Source: Lewinellaceae bacterium
GTDB taxonomy: Bacteria > Bacteroidota > Bacteroidia > Chitinophagales > Saprospiraceae
NCBI GenBank assembly: GCA_020636095.1
Contig: JACJYN010000013.1
Coordinates: forward strand, 1-64,000
Direction: 5' to 3'
DNA: 64,000 nucleotides
The position numbers and the translations under genes are program-made. Position 1 is the first letter of the stretch, and each line of letters begins with the position of its first letter. This document shows, piece after piece, positions 1 to 8,348 of this stretch. The notes below the pieces were generated by a model. That model worked only from the letters and a program-made list of their open reading frames with translations. It was not told where the DNA came from and did no database searches.

Positions 1-231
1 GTGGAGAGTACAAAGTTTAGTTCCAAGTACCGCATCGCTGACCCGGCCTTTAAGGGCGGTAGAGCAGTTAAAGTCCCTAATGCCAAAGGGGGTATGGATT
101 CCCAAACCTTTCGCTACGGGCAGGCCGTTTCCAGAAGGAGAGTGCAAAGGGAGCGGGAGCTGTTCAAAGAAACCCACATTGAGCCAGATCAGTGCCCGGA
201 ATGGTGGGATATACTGAACTTTTTTCTATGA
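1..231 (+). CDS. Hypothetical protein, C-terminal part (cut by window edge)
   Basis: Open from the first base, so the 5' end probably lies outside the window. The 76 visible residues align along their whole length with the C-terminus of the protein at 2711..3334, sharing YRIAD-AFKGGRA, VPNAKGG and RELF-ETHI blocks and the ending WWD-x-x-NF. That relative has an N-terminal membrane anchor, so this is probably the tail of a similar anchored protein. It is followed 46 bases later by a ~110-residue gene that also has a relative behind 2711..3334, so the two genes form a module that has been duplicated. The function is not recognised; the paired arrangement recalls effector/partner modules, but nothing catalytic is visible. 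Confidence 0.6.
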   Translation: MESTKFSSKYRIADPAFKGGRAVKVPNAKGGMDSQTFRYGQAVSRRRVQRERELFKETHIEPDQCPEWWDILNFFL

Positions 232-277
232 GAGGAGATTGACACATTTGTCAGTTAAAACTAACCACTACAACCGC

Positions 278-607
278 ATGAAATACGCTTTCCAAAAAAT
301 GCGCCTCGAAGCCGACAGCCTTTACTCCCTGATCAACAACTGGGTGGAAACGCACCTGACGGTTACGGAAGGCGCCGCCATCATCATCGGCTATGGCTAT
401 GCCTATGAGATTGCCGGCGCCTTTTCCAACCTGGTGCTGGACTGGGAAGCCACCGTCCTGCTATCCAGGGCAGAGCTGGAACTGGAAAACGGGGAGTACG
501 ACCTGATCATGCTGGGAGAAGAGCTCTACGCCTGCCGCAACCAACAGAAGTATCTGCTGCCGGATGTGGCGGTGACGGTAGAGGTGGTGTCTGTCCCGGA
601 GGAGTGA
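278..607 (+). CDS. Hypothetical ~110-residue partner protein, copy 1
   Basis: A 109-residue acidic, soluble-looking protein with no signal peptide. The ATG at 278 is preferred over the upstream TTG at 239 because the paralogue at 3896..4225 begins at the equivalent residue (M-K-[YF]-x-FQKM). All three copies in this window (here, 3344 and 3896) share FQKM-LEA near the start, a YGYAYEI/YTYEI segment, FDWEA or LDWEA in the middle, and the invariant ending TVEVVSVPEE. This copy is the most diverged. It follows the gene fragment at 1..231 as copy 2 follows 2711..3334. The family is not one I can name; a small acidic protein encoded just after a conserved C-terminal module would suit an immunity or chaperone role, which is inference. 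Confidence 0.65.
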   Translation: MKYAFQKMRLEADSLYSLINNWVETHLTVTEGAAIIIGYGYAYEIAGAFSNLVLDWEATVLLSRAELELENGEYDLIMLGEELYACRNQQKYLLPDVAVTVEVVSVPEE

Positions 608-753
608 GGGATAGGGCAAATTGCCGGAGCTTCATCAATGCCAGTGAAGAATACGGACAAGCACAATGAATTTTTGAAAGAGTTGGGGTTGAAGACGATA
701 TGAAAGTGCCAATGAGAACGCCCGAGGCAGCGTTTGTTTTACGACCCTAAATC

Positions 754-1248
754 TCATATATCCGGAAATAGTTCTGAAAAAAACTCAGCGGGAGGCGTTC
801 TAAGGTCCAAGTAATCAAAAGAGAGCAAACCGTTATCTTTCATTAGAGTATAAACCTTTTTGCAATTATCGTCGCGAGCGATAAACAAGCTTGCCCCTAT
901 TTCTTCTGCTTGGGCAAGTATTTTAGTATCATTGGGGATTACCACCCGGTTTTCAAGTTGAATAACGCCTTTCTTTTTATTTTCAAAAGCAACTCTGGCT
1001 AAGGCAGAAGATCTGCTGGCATGATTGAGGTTAAAAGGAAGAACGGTTAGGTATTTATATGGGAGTTTTTTTATATCAGCTCCGGTTCCAAATTCAGCTG
1101 CTACAATGGTGGATAAAAAAAACTCAGAGTCTCTCTCTCGAAATCTCCGATAATAAGCTTTTGCATTGTGGTGATCGGGGTCATCCGTTTTATAAAGACG
1201 GATAAAGAAGCTGGTATCAAAAAAAATCTTTTTAATATGATCCGTCAT
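754..1248 (-). CDS. PIN-domain protein, probable RNase toxin
   Basis: A 164-residue PIN-fold protein. The N-terminal FFDTSFFIRL supplies the first metal-binding Asp, AAEFG the Glu, and a later IPNDTKILAQAEE followed by FIARDDN gives the C-terminal acidic residues typical of PIN nucleases. VapC-type proteins of this fold cleave RNA using a divalent metal. It is translated after, and overlaps by 17 bases, the 261-residue gene at 1232..2017, so the two are coupled. That partner is much longer than a standard VapB antitoxin, so calling this a toxin-antitoxin pair is tentative. The PIN assignment itself is fairly secure. Confidence 0.75.
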   Translation of the reverse strand: MTDHIKKIFFDTSFFIRLYKTDDPDHHNAKAYYRRFRERDSEFFLSTIVAAEFGTGADIKKLPYKYLTVLPFNLNHASRSSALARVAFENKKKGVIQLENRVVIPNDTKILAQAEEIGASLFIARDDNCKKVYTLMKDNGLLSFDYLDLRTPPAEFFSELFPDI

Positions 1249-2017
1249 ATCCTCTAATGTTCTTTAGCCATTCTTCAGGGTCTTCGATTTTATCCATATA
1301 AGGTTTTGATTCCGCAATCAGGCGGTCCAGATATTCATCCGCAGATTCATTTTCATCGAAGTCAAGAAACGCCAGGAGTTTTGCAGACTTCTTGTCAATT
1401 TCACCAGTATATAAATTTTTTTTGATGCGAATGCAAACCTGCTGTTTTTTATAAAGTCTATTTTTGTCGTCCTCTTTCAGCGTTTCTCGGTCAGAAGAAA
1501 TAGTAATAGTTCCAAACTCTTTCGTATCAAGATGAATATTCGGGTTCGTCTTTCCACCCACATCAACAATTTCTCCAACCATATACAGTTCTTCATCTAC
1601 CCAAATTTCTTCAGGATGAATCCATTCTGTCTGACGTGTTATGGTAAGCCCTTCGTTGAGTTTTTCTGACAATCCGAATTGGAGCGTAAAGTTCTCCCTG
1701 GAAGCAAATTGTTGAATATTTTGAATTGCTTCCGTTTGTTTGGACTTTAGCAAACCTAAATCATGGTTAGCATTTAACTCTCCAAGCAAAGCTTGCGATT
1801 GAATGGCAACAGCACCCATCACTGAAAACTTAATTACGGCACTCCCATCTTCCAGTTTAATGCTTACCCGGGAGCGTGCATGGTTTTTTTCCGGGTATAA
1901 AAAATCTCTTGCATAGGAAAGCAGGTTGACCAGTTCGTCAATATCCAAAAGGTCAGGAGAAAGCTTTTTGCCTTCTCTCAAGCCTTCAATTCTAAGTTCT
2001 ATGCTTTTGGTTTCCAT
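1232..2017 (-). CDS. Hypothetical 261-residue partner of the PIN protein
   Basis: Begins with ATG at 2017 and overlaps the start of the PIN gene by 17 bases, so it is the upstream gene of a two-gene operon. No transmembrane or signal segment is seen. The N-terminal half (to about residue 115) carries mixed alpha/beta sequence with an LLDIDELVNLLSYARDFL helix; the middle (about 130-210) is rich in short beta strands; the C-terminus is acidic and helical. I do not recognise a DNA-binding domain, so if it is an antitoxin it is unlike the usual AbrB, RHH or Phd types. It could instead be an RNA- or protein-binding regulator of the PIN nuclease. Confidence 0.6.
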   Translation of the reverse strand: METKSIELRIEGLREGKKLSPDLLDIDELVNLLSYARDFLYPEKNHARSRVSIKLEDGSAVIKFSVMGAVAIQSQALLGELNANHDLGLLKSKQTEAIQNIQQFASRENFTLQFGLSEKLNEGLTITRQTEWIHPEEIWVDEELYMVGEIVDVGGKTNPNIHLDTKEFGTITISSDRETLKEDDKNRLYKKQQVCIRIKKNLYTGEIDKKSAKLLAFLDFDENESADEYLDRLIAESKPYMDKIEDPEEWLKNIRGYDGSY

Positions 2018-2141
2018 AATGTAAATAAATCACGATAAAGATAAGCAATTCCGTTGAAAAATATAGATTTTACAACAAAATGTTTTTTGTTTTCAGGCAA
2101 CGATTTTTGTTGGATTTTTTTGTTAAAACATCATATGGAAA

Positions 2142-2507
2142 CTACTCCAACCCCAACTTCCCTGCCAGCTCCGGCGCATACAGCCGAATCTCCCGTTCCA
2201 GTTCTGCCAGGCGGTGGCCCTGGAGTTCCGAAAAGCGTTGGAGGGTTTCGAGCTGCGCTTCCAGTTGCTCCTTATCCTTTCCGGGTTTTTCCGGCAGGCC
2301 ATCATGGCTTATGTCTCCAAGCACCAGGGTGGCGATGTCTATGTCGAAAATGCGGCAAAGGTCCAGTACGATATTGAGCGGCGGCAAGGCCTTACCCCTT
2401 TCGTAATCCCCGATAGTGATATAGGTCTTATCCAGCTTTTGGGCCAGCTGTTTTTGTGTCCACCCTCTGTTTTTTCTTAAAAATTTGATGTTGTTGCTAA
2501 TATACAT
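2142..2507 (-). CDS. XRE-family transcriptional regulator
   Basis: A 121-residue protein with an N-terminal helix-turn-helix of the Cro/C1 (HTH_3) type at about residues 7-60: IKFLRKNRGWTQKQLAQKLD, then TYITIGDYERGKALPP. The C-terminal half (about 75-121) is a charged helix rich in E, Q and L that could form a coiled coil for dimerisation. It is monocistronic, with its own A+T-rich upstream region containing two inverted repeats, one overlapping its start codon, which suggests autoregulation. It lies between the PIN pair and the duplicated modules; its targets cannot be read from the sequence. Confidence 0.85.
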   Translation of the reverse strand: MYISNNIKFLRKNRGWTQKQLAQKLDKTYITIGDYERGKALPPLNIVLDLCRIFDIDIATLVLGDISHDGLPEKPGKDKEQLEAQLETLQRFSELQGHRLAELEREIRLYAPELAGKLGLE

Positions 2508-2572
2508 TTATATTTTTAAATGTAATTTTAATCAACAAAAAAGAATGCTTATTTTTTCTTTTTGTTGATTAA
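2503..2572 (-). promoter_or_regulatory. Candidate autoregulatory operator of the XRE gene
   Basis: Two inverted repeats lie over and upstream of the XRE start codon (2505-2507). The first is perfect: TACATTTA at 2503-2510 and TAAATGTA at 2517-2524. The second is longer and nearly perfect: TTAATCAACAAAAA at about 2528 against TTTTTGTTGATTAA ending at 2572. XRE dimers bind such palindromes, so this fits negative autoregulation; the role is inferred from position. Confidence 0.5.
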
Positions 2573-2710
2573 ATCTTTATTTTTGTTCCTGTAATTATAT
2601 TTCATCAAACAAATTAACTATTTTGCCCTGGCAAAACCAAGGCCTCATCCGAATTTGCCCGTGACGGAAGTTAAACTTATTTCCTTCACCCTCTAACCCT
2701 ATATGCCTTT

Positions 2711-3334
2711 ATGATCCATTCCCTCACTTCTCCCCCGGGCAGAAGGTTCCCCTTTCATGCCCTGGCCCTGCTGTTGTTGGGCCTACTGCTTGTTGTCGCG
2801 CTTTACTACAGCCATTTGAATCCAGCGCCGGAGTTGGCCTATTTCACAGGCCATACCGGCGGTGGCGCCGCCTTCTCCTACGAAGTAACCACCTCCGACC
2901 TCACCGTCGACTGGCAAAATGGGGGAGACTTCGACCCAAAAGACAAATGCCCGGAGGACTTCTTTGCGGCTGGATTTACGGTGATCTGCAGAAAAATGAA
3001 GCAGAGGGGATATTTCAAGTTTTTGTATCATAAAAAGAAGAAACTGCTATACCGTATCGACCAGGACGTCGTCAAAGGAAAAGCAAAGATCGGCCTGCAC
3101 TGGGTGACGGGTACGAACTTCAACGCAAAATACCGCATTGCAGACAAGGCATTCAAGGGCGGTAGGGCCACAGCCGTGCCTAATGCCAAGGGTGGCGTTG
3201 ACAAAGTTCGGTTTAAATACGGAGAGGCGGTTTCCAAAAGGCGGGTCCGGCCCGACCGGGAACTTTTCCGGGAAACGCATATCGGCCCCAAACAGTGCCA
3301 GTCCTGGTGGGATTTGTTTAATTTTATGCCCTGA
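2711..3334 (+). CDS. Hypothetical membrane-anchored protein of the duplicated module
   Basis: A 207-residue protein with one strong hydrophobic segment at about residues 15-36, so it is probably anchored with the rest outside the cytoplasm. The middle contains DLTVDWQNGGDFDPKDKCPEDF-type sequence and a basic stretch (YHKKKK). The C-terminal ~80 residues match the fragment at 1..231 closely. The next gene starts only 9 bases after its stop. I do not recognise the family; the conserved basic C-terminal module, the anchored N-terminus and the short partner gene are compatible with a surface effector and its cognate partner, but no nuclease or protease motif can be pointed to. Confidence 0.65.
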   Translation: MIHSLTSPPGRRFPFHALALLLLGLLLVVALYYSHLNPAPELAYFTGHTGGGAAFSYEVTTSDLTVDWQNGGDFDPKDKCPEDFFAAGFTVICRKMKQRGYFKFLYHKKKKLLYRIDQDVVKGKAKIGLHWVTGTNFNAKYRIADKAFKGGRATAVPNAKGGVDKVRFKYGEAVSKRRVRPDRELFRETHIGPKQCQSWWDLFNFMP

Positions 3335-3343
3335 GCAGTCTAA

Positions 3344-3685
3344 ATGAACAAAAATATGCGGTACCCTTTCCAAAAAATGCAGCTCGAAGCCGACGGCTTC
3401 TACAAACTCATCAACACCTGGGCGGAAATGCAACTGGTGGTTACCGAAGATTCGGCGACGATAATTGGAGAAGGCTATACTTATGAGATCCTCAAAGCTT
3501 TTACTGCTCTGGTCTTCGACTGGGAAGCCAGCATTCCTTTATCCAAAGAAAGCCTCGGCCTGTCGGAAGGCTCGTATGGACTGATTAGAGAGGGAGCGGT
3601 CGTCTACGCCTGCAAAGACCAGCAAGCCTACCCCCTGCCCGACCGCCCGGTGACGGTGGAGGTGGTGTCAGTGCCGGAGGAGTGA
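3344..3685 (+). CDS. Hypothetical ~110-residue partner protein, copy 2
   Basis: A 113-residue paralogue of 278..607 and 3896..4225. An in-frame ATG at 3356 would give the shorter N-terminus seen in the third copy. It is tightly linked (9 bases) to the anchored protein at 2711..3334, suggesting co-expression. From residue 40 onward it is nearly identical to copy 3, including the DWEASIPLSKESLGLSEGSY block, while copy 1 is diverged there, so copies 2 and 3 arose from a more recent duplication. No catalytic motif is visible. Confidence 0.7.
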   Translation: MNKNMRYPFQKMQLEADGFYKLINTWAEMQLVVTEDSATIIGEGYTYEILKAFTALVFDWEASIPLSKESLGLSEGSYGLIREGAVVYACKDQQAYPLPDRPVTVEVVSVPEE

Positions 3686-3895
3686 GGGGTTTGTTAGGAG
3701 GCAGCCATTTAGGGACAAGTCAAAAAAGGAGGGGTTGGGGTCAAAAATAATGTACGATTCCGGCATTGAGGCTGTTGAATAACCCCGGCTTCAAGTCCGA
3801 GCGCAATAGTACACGAGCGCAGCGACTGATGGAATGAAATGGAATAAACTGCGCCCCGACAGGGCCGTTGTGGCAAAAAGAACTTCAAAACGATC

Positions 3896-4225
3896 ATGAA
3901 ATTCGTATTCCAAAAAATGCAGCTCGAAGCCGGCGGCTTCTACGGCCTCATCAACACCTGGGTGGAAATGCAACTGGTGGTTACCGAAGAGTCGGCGACA
4001 ATCATCGGATATGGGTATACTTATGAGATCGCCGGCGCCTTTACTATGCTGGTCTTCGACTGGGAAGCCAGTATTCCATTATCCAAAGAAAGCCTCGGCC
4101 TGTCGGAAGGCTCGTATGGACTGATTAGAGAGGGAGCGGTCGTCTACGCCTGCAAAAACCAGCAGGCTTACCCCCTCCCCGACCGCCCGGTGACGGTAGA
4201 GGTGGTGTCGGTCCCGGAGGAGTGA
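3896..4225 (+). CDS. Hypothetical ~110-residue partner protein, copy 3 (orphan)
   Basis: A 109-residue protein almost identical to the 3344..3685 product over its C-terminal two thirds and ending in the same TVEVVSVPEE. Unlike the other two copies, it has no membrane-anchored gene directly upstream: the 210 bases before it carry no convincing frame. An extra unlinked copy of the small gene is what repeated duplication or retention of protective partner genes would leave, but that interpretation depends on the unproven effector/partner model. Confidence 0.7.
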   Translation: MKFVFQKMQLEAGGFYGLINTWVEMQLVVTEESATIIGYGYTYEIAGAFTMLVFDWEASIPLSKESLGLSEGSYGLIREGAVVYACKNQQAYPLPDRPVTVEVVSVPEE

Positions 4226-4356
4226 GAAGCTTGCCCGGCGAAGCCAGTCACGACACATTTCTCTACCGAAAGCCTGCACACATCAAAAACAGTGGATTGC
4301 GGAAAATTTAACACCTGACGATCCAAAACCACCAGATTCCTATCAGCCGCCGCTTG

Positions 4357-4453
4357 AGAGTATGTTTGGAGGCCAAACTTTGAGCTGCCCATACGGGCCC
4401 GTACCGGGGCAAGGCCACTTTTCGCTATCAAATCCGGCCTCCAAACATACTCT
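4357..4453. repeat. Palindromic element, family A copy 1 (short)
   Basis: A 97-bp element whose ends are near-perfect inverted repeats: AGAGTATGTTTGGAGGCC on the left and its complement on the right. The ends resemble those of two longer elements at 14153..14313 and 33223..33384 (consensus GAG[CT][AG]TGTT[TG]GG). The interior is unrelated to those copies and shorter. It sits in the 630-base gene-free stretch after 4225. Confidence 0.6.
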
Positions 4454-4475
4454 GATGCAGAAGGTGCTAACCTAC

Positions 4476-4644
4476 ATAAAAAGGTAACTATTCAGCATCG
4501 TGGTGATTTGACCCCTCAAGCAAAATTTTGTAAGCCGCCCTTCCCCTTCCAAGGGGAATGAGAAGGGGTTCCAGCGGGAAAAAGTCTACAAAATTTTGCG
4601 TCAGGCGTATTTCAGACCCCATGCTGAATAGTAACATAAAAAGG
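4476..4644. mobile_element. MITE-like element, family B copy 1, with 8-bp target duplication
   Basis: The element spans 4484-4635. Its ends are inverted repeats, GTAACTATTCAGCAT on the left and ATGCTGAATAGTAAC on the right. Directly outside both ends is the same 8-mer, ATAAAAAG (4476-4483 and 4636-4643), a target-site duplication. Inside is a second hairpin (CCCCTTCCAAGGGG-like core). A 151-bp relative with a different perfect 8-bp duplication is at 31709..31859. There is no coding capacity, so it would need a transposase in trans. Ends beginning GTAA with 8-bp duplications are known for IS66-family elements, so such an enzyme is a reasonable guess. Confidence 0.8.
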
Positions 4645-4855
4645 AGGTTTGGCCGTATACCGTCTGGTTTGCTCAGAAAACCGTTGGGACAGCCAGGCGT
4701 ACCGCTCGGACGTCCGCACTGATTTCTTTTTCAATTCCGTCTACCTTTCATGCTTTGACTAATACATAGTCAAGAAGTGTCAAAAATGATTATTGCATTT
4801 ATGGTGGATAAAACATCCACTCAAAAATTTAACAACTAACCTAATTTCTATCAAA

Positions 4856-7102
4856 ATGAGAAAAATCAAAAATCTATTACTTACTGTTGGGCTCTTTGCT
4901 TTCTTGTTTTCAGGTTTTCACGAACCCCTCGCCGCACAGCCGTACCCAGCACTAGATGACAACATCGCTAAGTTCAAACCAGCTGAACAATCCAGCACGC
5001 TGGACTATAAATCATTAGCTTACCGGGCGGTTGATGGCAATACTAACGGTAACTGGACAACGCCAGGCGTCATGCACACAAATTTGGAACACAATGCCTG
5101 GTGGGAGGTCGACCTATTGGATCAATACAACATAACGGAAATCACCCTCTATAACCGGACTGATGCCTACGGGAACCGATTGTCCAATTTTACCATCAGC
5201 GTATCTGACCAACCAATGAAAGGGAGTAGTAATGGTAGCCTATTTGCCAGTGAGACAGGGGCGGCTGGCAAGTCGAAAACCTACAAGGGGCAGAAAACAG
5301 GCCGATATGTGAGAATACAACTGAACGATCGAAGCGCAGGAAGAAGAGACTATTTGCACATGGCAGAAGTCGAAATAAAAGGAGAGCTGGTAAAAAGCCT
5401 GCCGCGGCCTAAAAACAATGTAGCGTTAGGAAAGCCTGCGAGGCAGAGCAGCGTTTACAATGGCTGGGCAGAAGCCAACCTGGCTAATGACGGTAACACC
5501 GACGGCAGTTTTCATTCTGGATCCGTGACGTCCACAAATGCCGACCTGGGTGCTTGGTGGGAAGTCGACTTGGGCGAGGTATATGAAGTATCTGAAGTTA
5601 CGCTCTATAATCGAACCGACGAACAATCGCAACGATTGAGTGATTTCGTTATCAGATACTCCGAAAATCCTATGAACGACGGGGGTGACGGCAACATTTT
5701 TTACCAGGCTAAAGACTATCCCCGTATCTTCCGAAAATGCACCCCTTCTAATGATCAAGGAAAAGTACTTGCCCGATATATTCGGGTGGCGTTAAATGGA
5801 AGGAACAACCTATCCCTGGCAGAAGTACAGGTTACAGGAAAACTGCCGGGAAAAATCATTGAAGCCCCCGACCCGATTAATGATTACTACTGGACCTACA
5901 TTAAGCGTGAGAATACGGGTGATTCAGAATTCAGAACAACGCTTACGAATTCAGTTGAAAAGGCTGCAGGTTATCAGCTGGAGGAATCGTCTAGCAAATC
6001 AAGTGAGTTAAGCCTGGAAGTGGGCTCCTCTCTCGGCATCAGCATAAAGGGTATTTTAGATGTTTCTTCCTCATGGAAGGTAGGGACTATTCTTACGAAT
6101 ACAAGCAGCACAAATAATTCATCAAGTGCATCCAAAACAGTTAAAGGCGAGACGCAGGATGATATACCGATCCCAGCTTCTACCACCGTCTATTTCTTCA
6201 CTAAATGGAGAGAAAGAAAAAACAAGGTCGTTGTAGCCTACGATGGGATCAATTGGCCTTACACTGCTACCACTGATATTAAGCCCGCCGGCGAGGGAAC
6301 GGTTTTTGAATATGGGGTAAATGACGATATTGCGCAGGAATTAAAACAATACAAAGCAGGGCAAGCCATTCCTGAAGAGGTATATCAGAAAATTCGCGCG
6401 CACAATCTAGCCTATAAGCGTCAAAAGGATGAAACAGGCGGTACGGTTGTCGGTACTACGGGAACTACGTCCACCGGCATCAACCCTTCAACCCCAACCA
6501 ATACGGCAAAAGAGGTTAAGTTTTATTCCCAAAATAGCTTGTCCCTGGCGGAGGCCCAGGCAATTGCTAAGGAAAACGGGTGGGAAATGGCATCTGGCTC
6601 AGAGGTTGAAGCTGCTTTTGAGCAACAAAACCTTAACGTTTGGGCTTATGGCAGGATAGCCGATGGCCGTTTTGCAGTACCCGTTCAAAGTGATCAATCC
6701 AACTTTCAAAAGGGCCCGAACATTGGTGTCACCGGAGGAAACCAGGGTTTCTTTTACACCATTTCAGGCACACCCACTTCCACCAGTGAAGAGGCCTACG
6801 AGGATAACGATGACGACTCAAGCAGCGCCAGTGTAACCGTCGTACAGTGCTCAGACAATAACGGAAAGCTGGTTGGTTATTTCATGTTAGAAGACGGAAC
6901 CAATAACTGGATAGAAACGGATGCAGATGGGGGAACTAAATTTACCTATCAGGAAACAGGAAAAGAAGGCCATGCCATTCACCTATACGATACGAGTCGT
7001 AACGTAGGCATTTGCCTGGAGTTCAATCTTGGACAGGTCTTGTATAGCGACTCTAATAACACAACACCCTTTTCGATATATACGATTTCTGAGGCGTATT
7101 AA
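4856..7102 (+). CDS. Secreted tandem F5/8-type lectin with aerolysin-like region
   Basis: A 748-residue protein from the ATG at 4856, chosen because a clear signal peptide follows (MRKIKNLLLTVGLFAFLFSG ... AQ). Two F5/8/fucolectin-type domains occupy about residues 32-175 and 187-340; each has AWWEVDL, a YNRTD-x-x-x-x-RLS(N/D)F loop and a C-terminal YVRI/YIRV strand. Next (about 350-520) is a Ser/Thr-rich region of alternating polar and hydrophobic residues flanked by YWTYIKRENTG and TTVYFFTKWRER, resembling the stem and hairpin of aerolysin/ETX-MTX2 pore formers. The C-terminal 230 residues, with an acidic Ser-rich linker, are unrecognised. No T9SS sorting domain is seen. A glycan-binding pore-forming toxin or adhesin is inferred; the lectin domains are the secure part. 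Confidence 0.75.
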   Translation: MRKIKNLLLTVGLFAFLFSGFHEPLAAQPYPALDDNIAKFKPAEQSSTLDYKSLAYRAVDGNTNGNWTTPGVMHTNLEHNAWWEVDLLDQYNITEITLYNRTDAYGNRLSNFTISVSDQPMKGSSNGSLFASETGAAGKSKTYKGQKTGRYVRIQLNDRSAGRRDYLHMAEVEIKGELVKSLPRPKNNVALGKPARQSSVYNGWAEANLANDGNTDGSFHSGSVTSTNADLGAWWEVDLGEVYEVSEVTLYNRTDEQSQRLSDFVIRYSENPMNDGGDGNIFYQAKDYPRIFRKCTPSNDQGKVLARYIRVALNGRNNLSLAEVQVTGKLPGKIIEAPDPINDYYWTYIKRENTGDSEFRTTLTNSVEKAAGYQLEESSSKSSELSLEVGSSLGISIKGILDVSSSWKVGTILTNTSSTNNSSSASKTVKGETQDDIPIPASTTVYFFTKWRERKNKVVVAYDGINWPYTATTDIKPAGEGTVFEYGVNDDIAQELKQYKAGQAIPEEVYQKIRAHNLAYKRQKDETGGTVVGTTGTTSTGINPSTPTNTAKEVKFYSQNSLSLAEAQAIAKENGWEMASGSEVEAAFEQQNLNVWAYGRIADGRFAVPVQSDQSNFQKGPNIGVTGGNQGFFYTISGTPTSTSEEAYEDNDDDSSSASVTVVQCSDNNGKLVGYFMLEDGTNNWIETDADGGTKFTYQETGKEGHAIHLYDTSRNVGICLEFNLGQVLYSDSNNTTPFSIYTISEAY

Positions 7103-7125
7103 CGCAGTAGAGATTATGTGAAAGA

Positions 7126-7152
7126 TGGAAGGCACTTACAAAGTGCCTTCCA
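7126..7152. terminator. Hairpin terminator between convergent genes
   Basis: A perfect 12-bp stem, TGGAAGGCACTT (7126-7137) and AAGTGCCTTCCA (7141-7152), with a 3-base loop. It lies between the stop of the lectin-like gene (7102) and the stop of the minus-strand hydrolase (7155), so it can serve both. There is no long T tract on either side. Confidence 0.6.
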
Positions 7153-7154
7153 CC

Positions 7155-8216
7155 TCAAAACCTCCCCTCATCCACCTCCCTAATAAACTGTATCACCCCC
7201 CGGAAATAATTATCCGCATCGTCGTACATGGCCCAATGAGCGCCGTTGGGGCAGTAGTGGTAACGGCCGTTGGCCAGCTGGCCCGCCATCATTTCCATGT
7301 ATTTGGGATCCATGGTATCGTACTCGGCGCCGATGGTTAGGGTGGGAACCTTGATTTGGCCCAGGCCTTCGGTGCGATCCCAGTCCTTGAGGGTGGCGTC
7401 GCCGACGACGCCGAATTCGCTGGGGCCCTGCATCATGAGGTAGATGTCGTAATTGAGATGGCCCAGGGAGCGGATAACCGGCTCCGGCCATTCCGCCAGC
7501 GGCTTGCGCAGTACGTGTTTGGGATAGTAATGGGTTTCGACCAGTTCCAGATAGCGCGGGCTGGTGTATTCGCCTGCTGCTTCCAAACTTTTAATCTCCT
7601 TCAATACGTCTTCCGGCAAGCCCGGCCCCAGTACTTCTTCCGCGTATTTCACATAAGCGGGAATGGAAGACATCATATTGGAAATGATCAGGCCCTTGAG
7701 GTGCTCCTGATATTTCAGGGCGTATTCAATGCCCAGAATGCCGCCCCAGGAATGCCCCAGCAGGTAGAAGTTGTCTTTGTTTAGCCCGAGGGCCTGGCGT
7801 ACCTGTTCCACTTCCTCGACAAAACGGGCCGTATTCCAGAGCGATTTGTCCTCCGGCTGGCTGCTGTAGGCAGACCCCAGCTGGTCGTAGTAGTAATACT
7901 CGATGCCTTCGCCAGGGAAATAGCTGTCGAAGATTTCAAAATATTCATGGGTCGCACCGGGGCCGCCGTGCAGCAGCAGCACCTTAACGGTGGGGTTGTT
8001 GCCCGTCCGCTTGGCCCATACCCGAAACTCGCCGGAGGGTGTGGAAATGGGGATCATTTTGACGCCTGCATTCAGGGCATCATCCCTGCCGGTATTGTCG
8101 AAATAGGAAGCAAGCGTGGGGCCGCGCTCTTCGGCGGCAGCCTCCGGGGGAGAGGCTGGCGCACACCCCTGGGCAAGAAATAAAGCCAGAAGTATTGTGA
8201 AGGTTAGGTTTTTCAT
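7155..8216 (-). CDS. Alpha/beta hydrolase, proline iminopeptidase-like lipoprotein (S33)
   Basis: A 353-residue alpha/beta-hydrolase. The N-terminus is a lipoprotein signal (LTFTILLALFLAQGCAPA), so it is exported and lipid-anchored. The core has LLLHGGPG (oxyanion loop), GHSWGG (nucleophile Ser), EYDTMDP (acid) and NGAHWAM (catalytic His), the order expected of S33 prolyl aminopeptidases, which remove N-terminal proline from peptides. Length and motifs fit that family. A helical cap domain spans about residues 180-280. It is monocistronic and divergent from the polyphosphate kinase pair, with 132 bases between the two starts. Specificity for proline is inferred; related enzymes hydrolyse other amides or esters. 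Confidence 0.85.
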   Translation of the reverse strand: MKNLTFTILLALFLAQGCAPASPPEAAAEERGPTLASYFDNTGRDDALNAGVKMIPISTPSGEFRVWAKRTGNNPTVKVLLLHGGPGATHEYFEIFDSYFPGEGIEYYYYDQLGSAYSSQPEDKSLWNTARFVEEVEQVRQALGLNKDNFYLLGHSWGGILGIEYALKYQEHLKGLIISNMMSSIPAYVKYAEEVLGPGLPEDVLKEIKSLEAAGEYTSPRYLELVETHYYPKHVLRKPLAEWPEPVIRSLGHLNYDIYLMMQGPSEFGVVGDATLKDWDRTEGLGQIKVPTLTIGAEYDTMDPKYMEMMAGQLANGRYHYCPNGAHWAMYDDADNYFRGVIQFIREVDEGRF

Positions 8217-8348
8217 TTTGCAAGGTTTTATGTTTAACGATTACGGCAATTTTATTTTTAAGCCAGTTCAATGACAAGAATCATTAAATGCTACGTAAAG
8301 AAGCCCCATTTTAGCGGATATCAAAAAAAGGTACAACTTTTTTCAATT

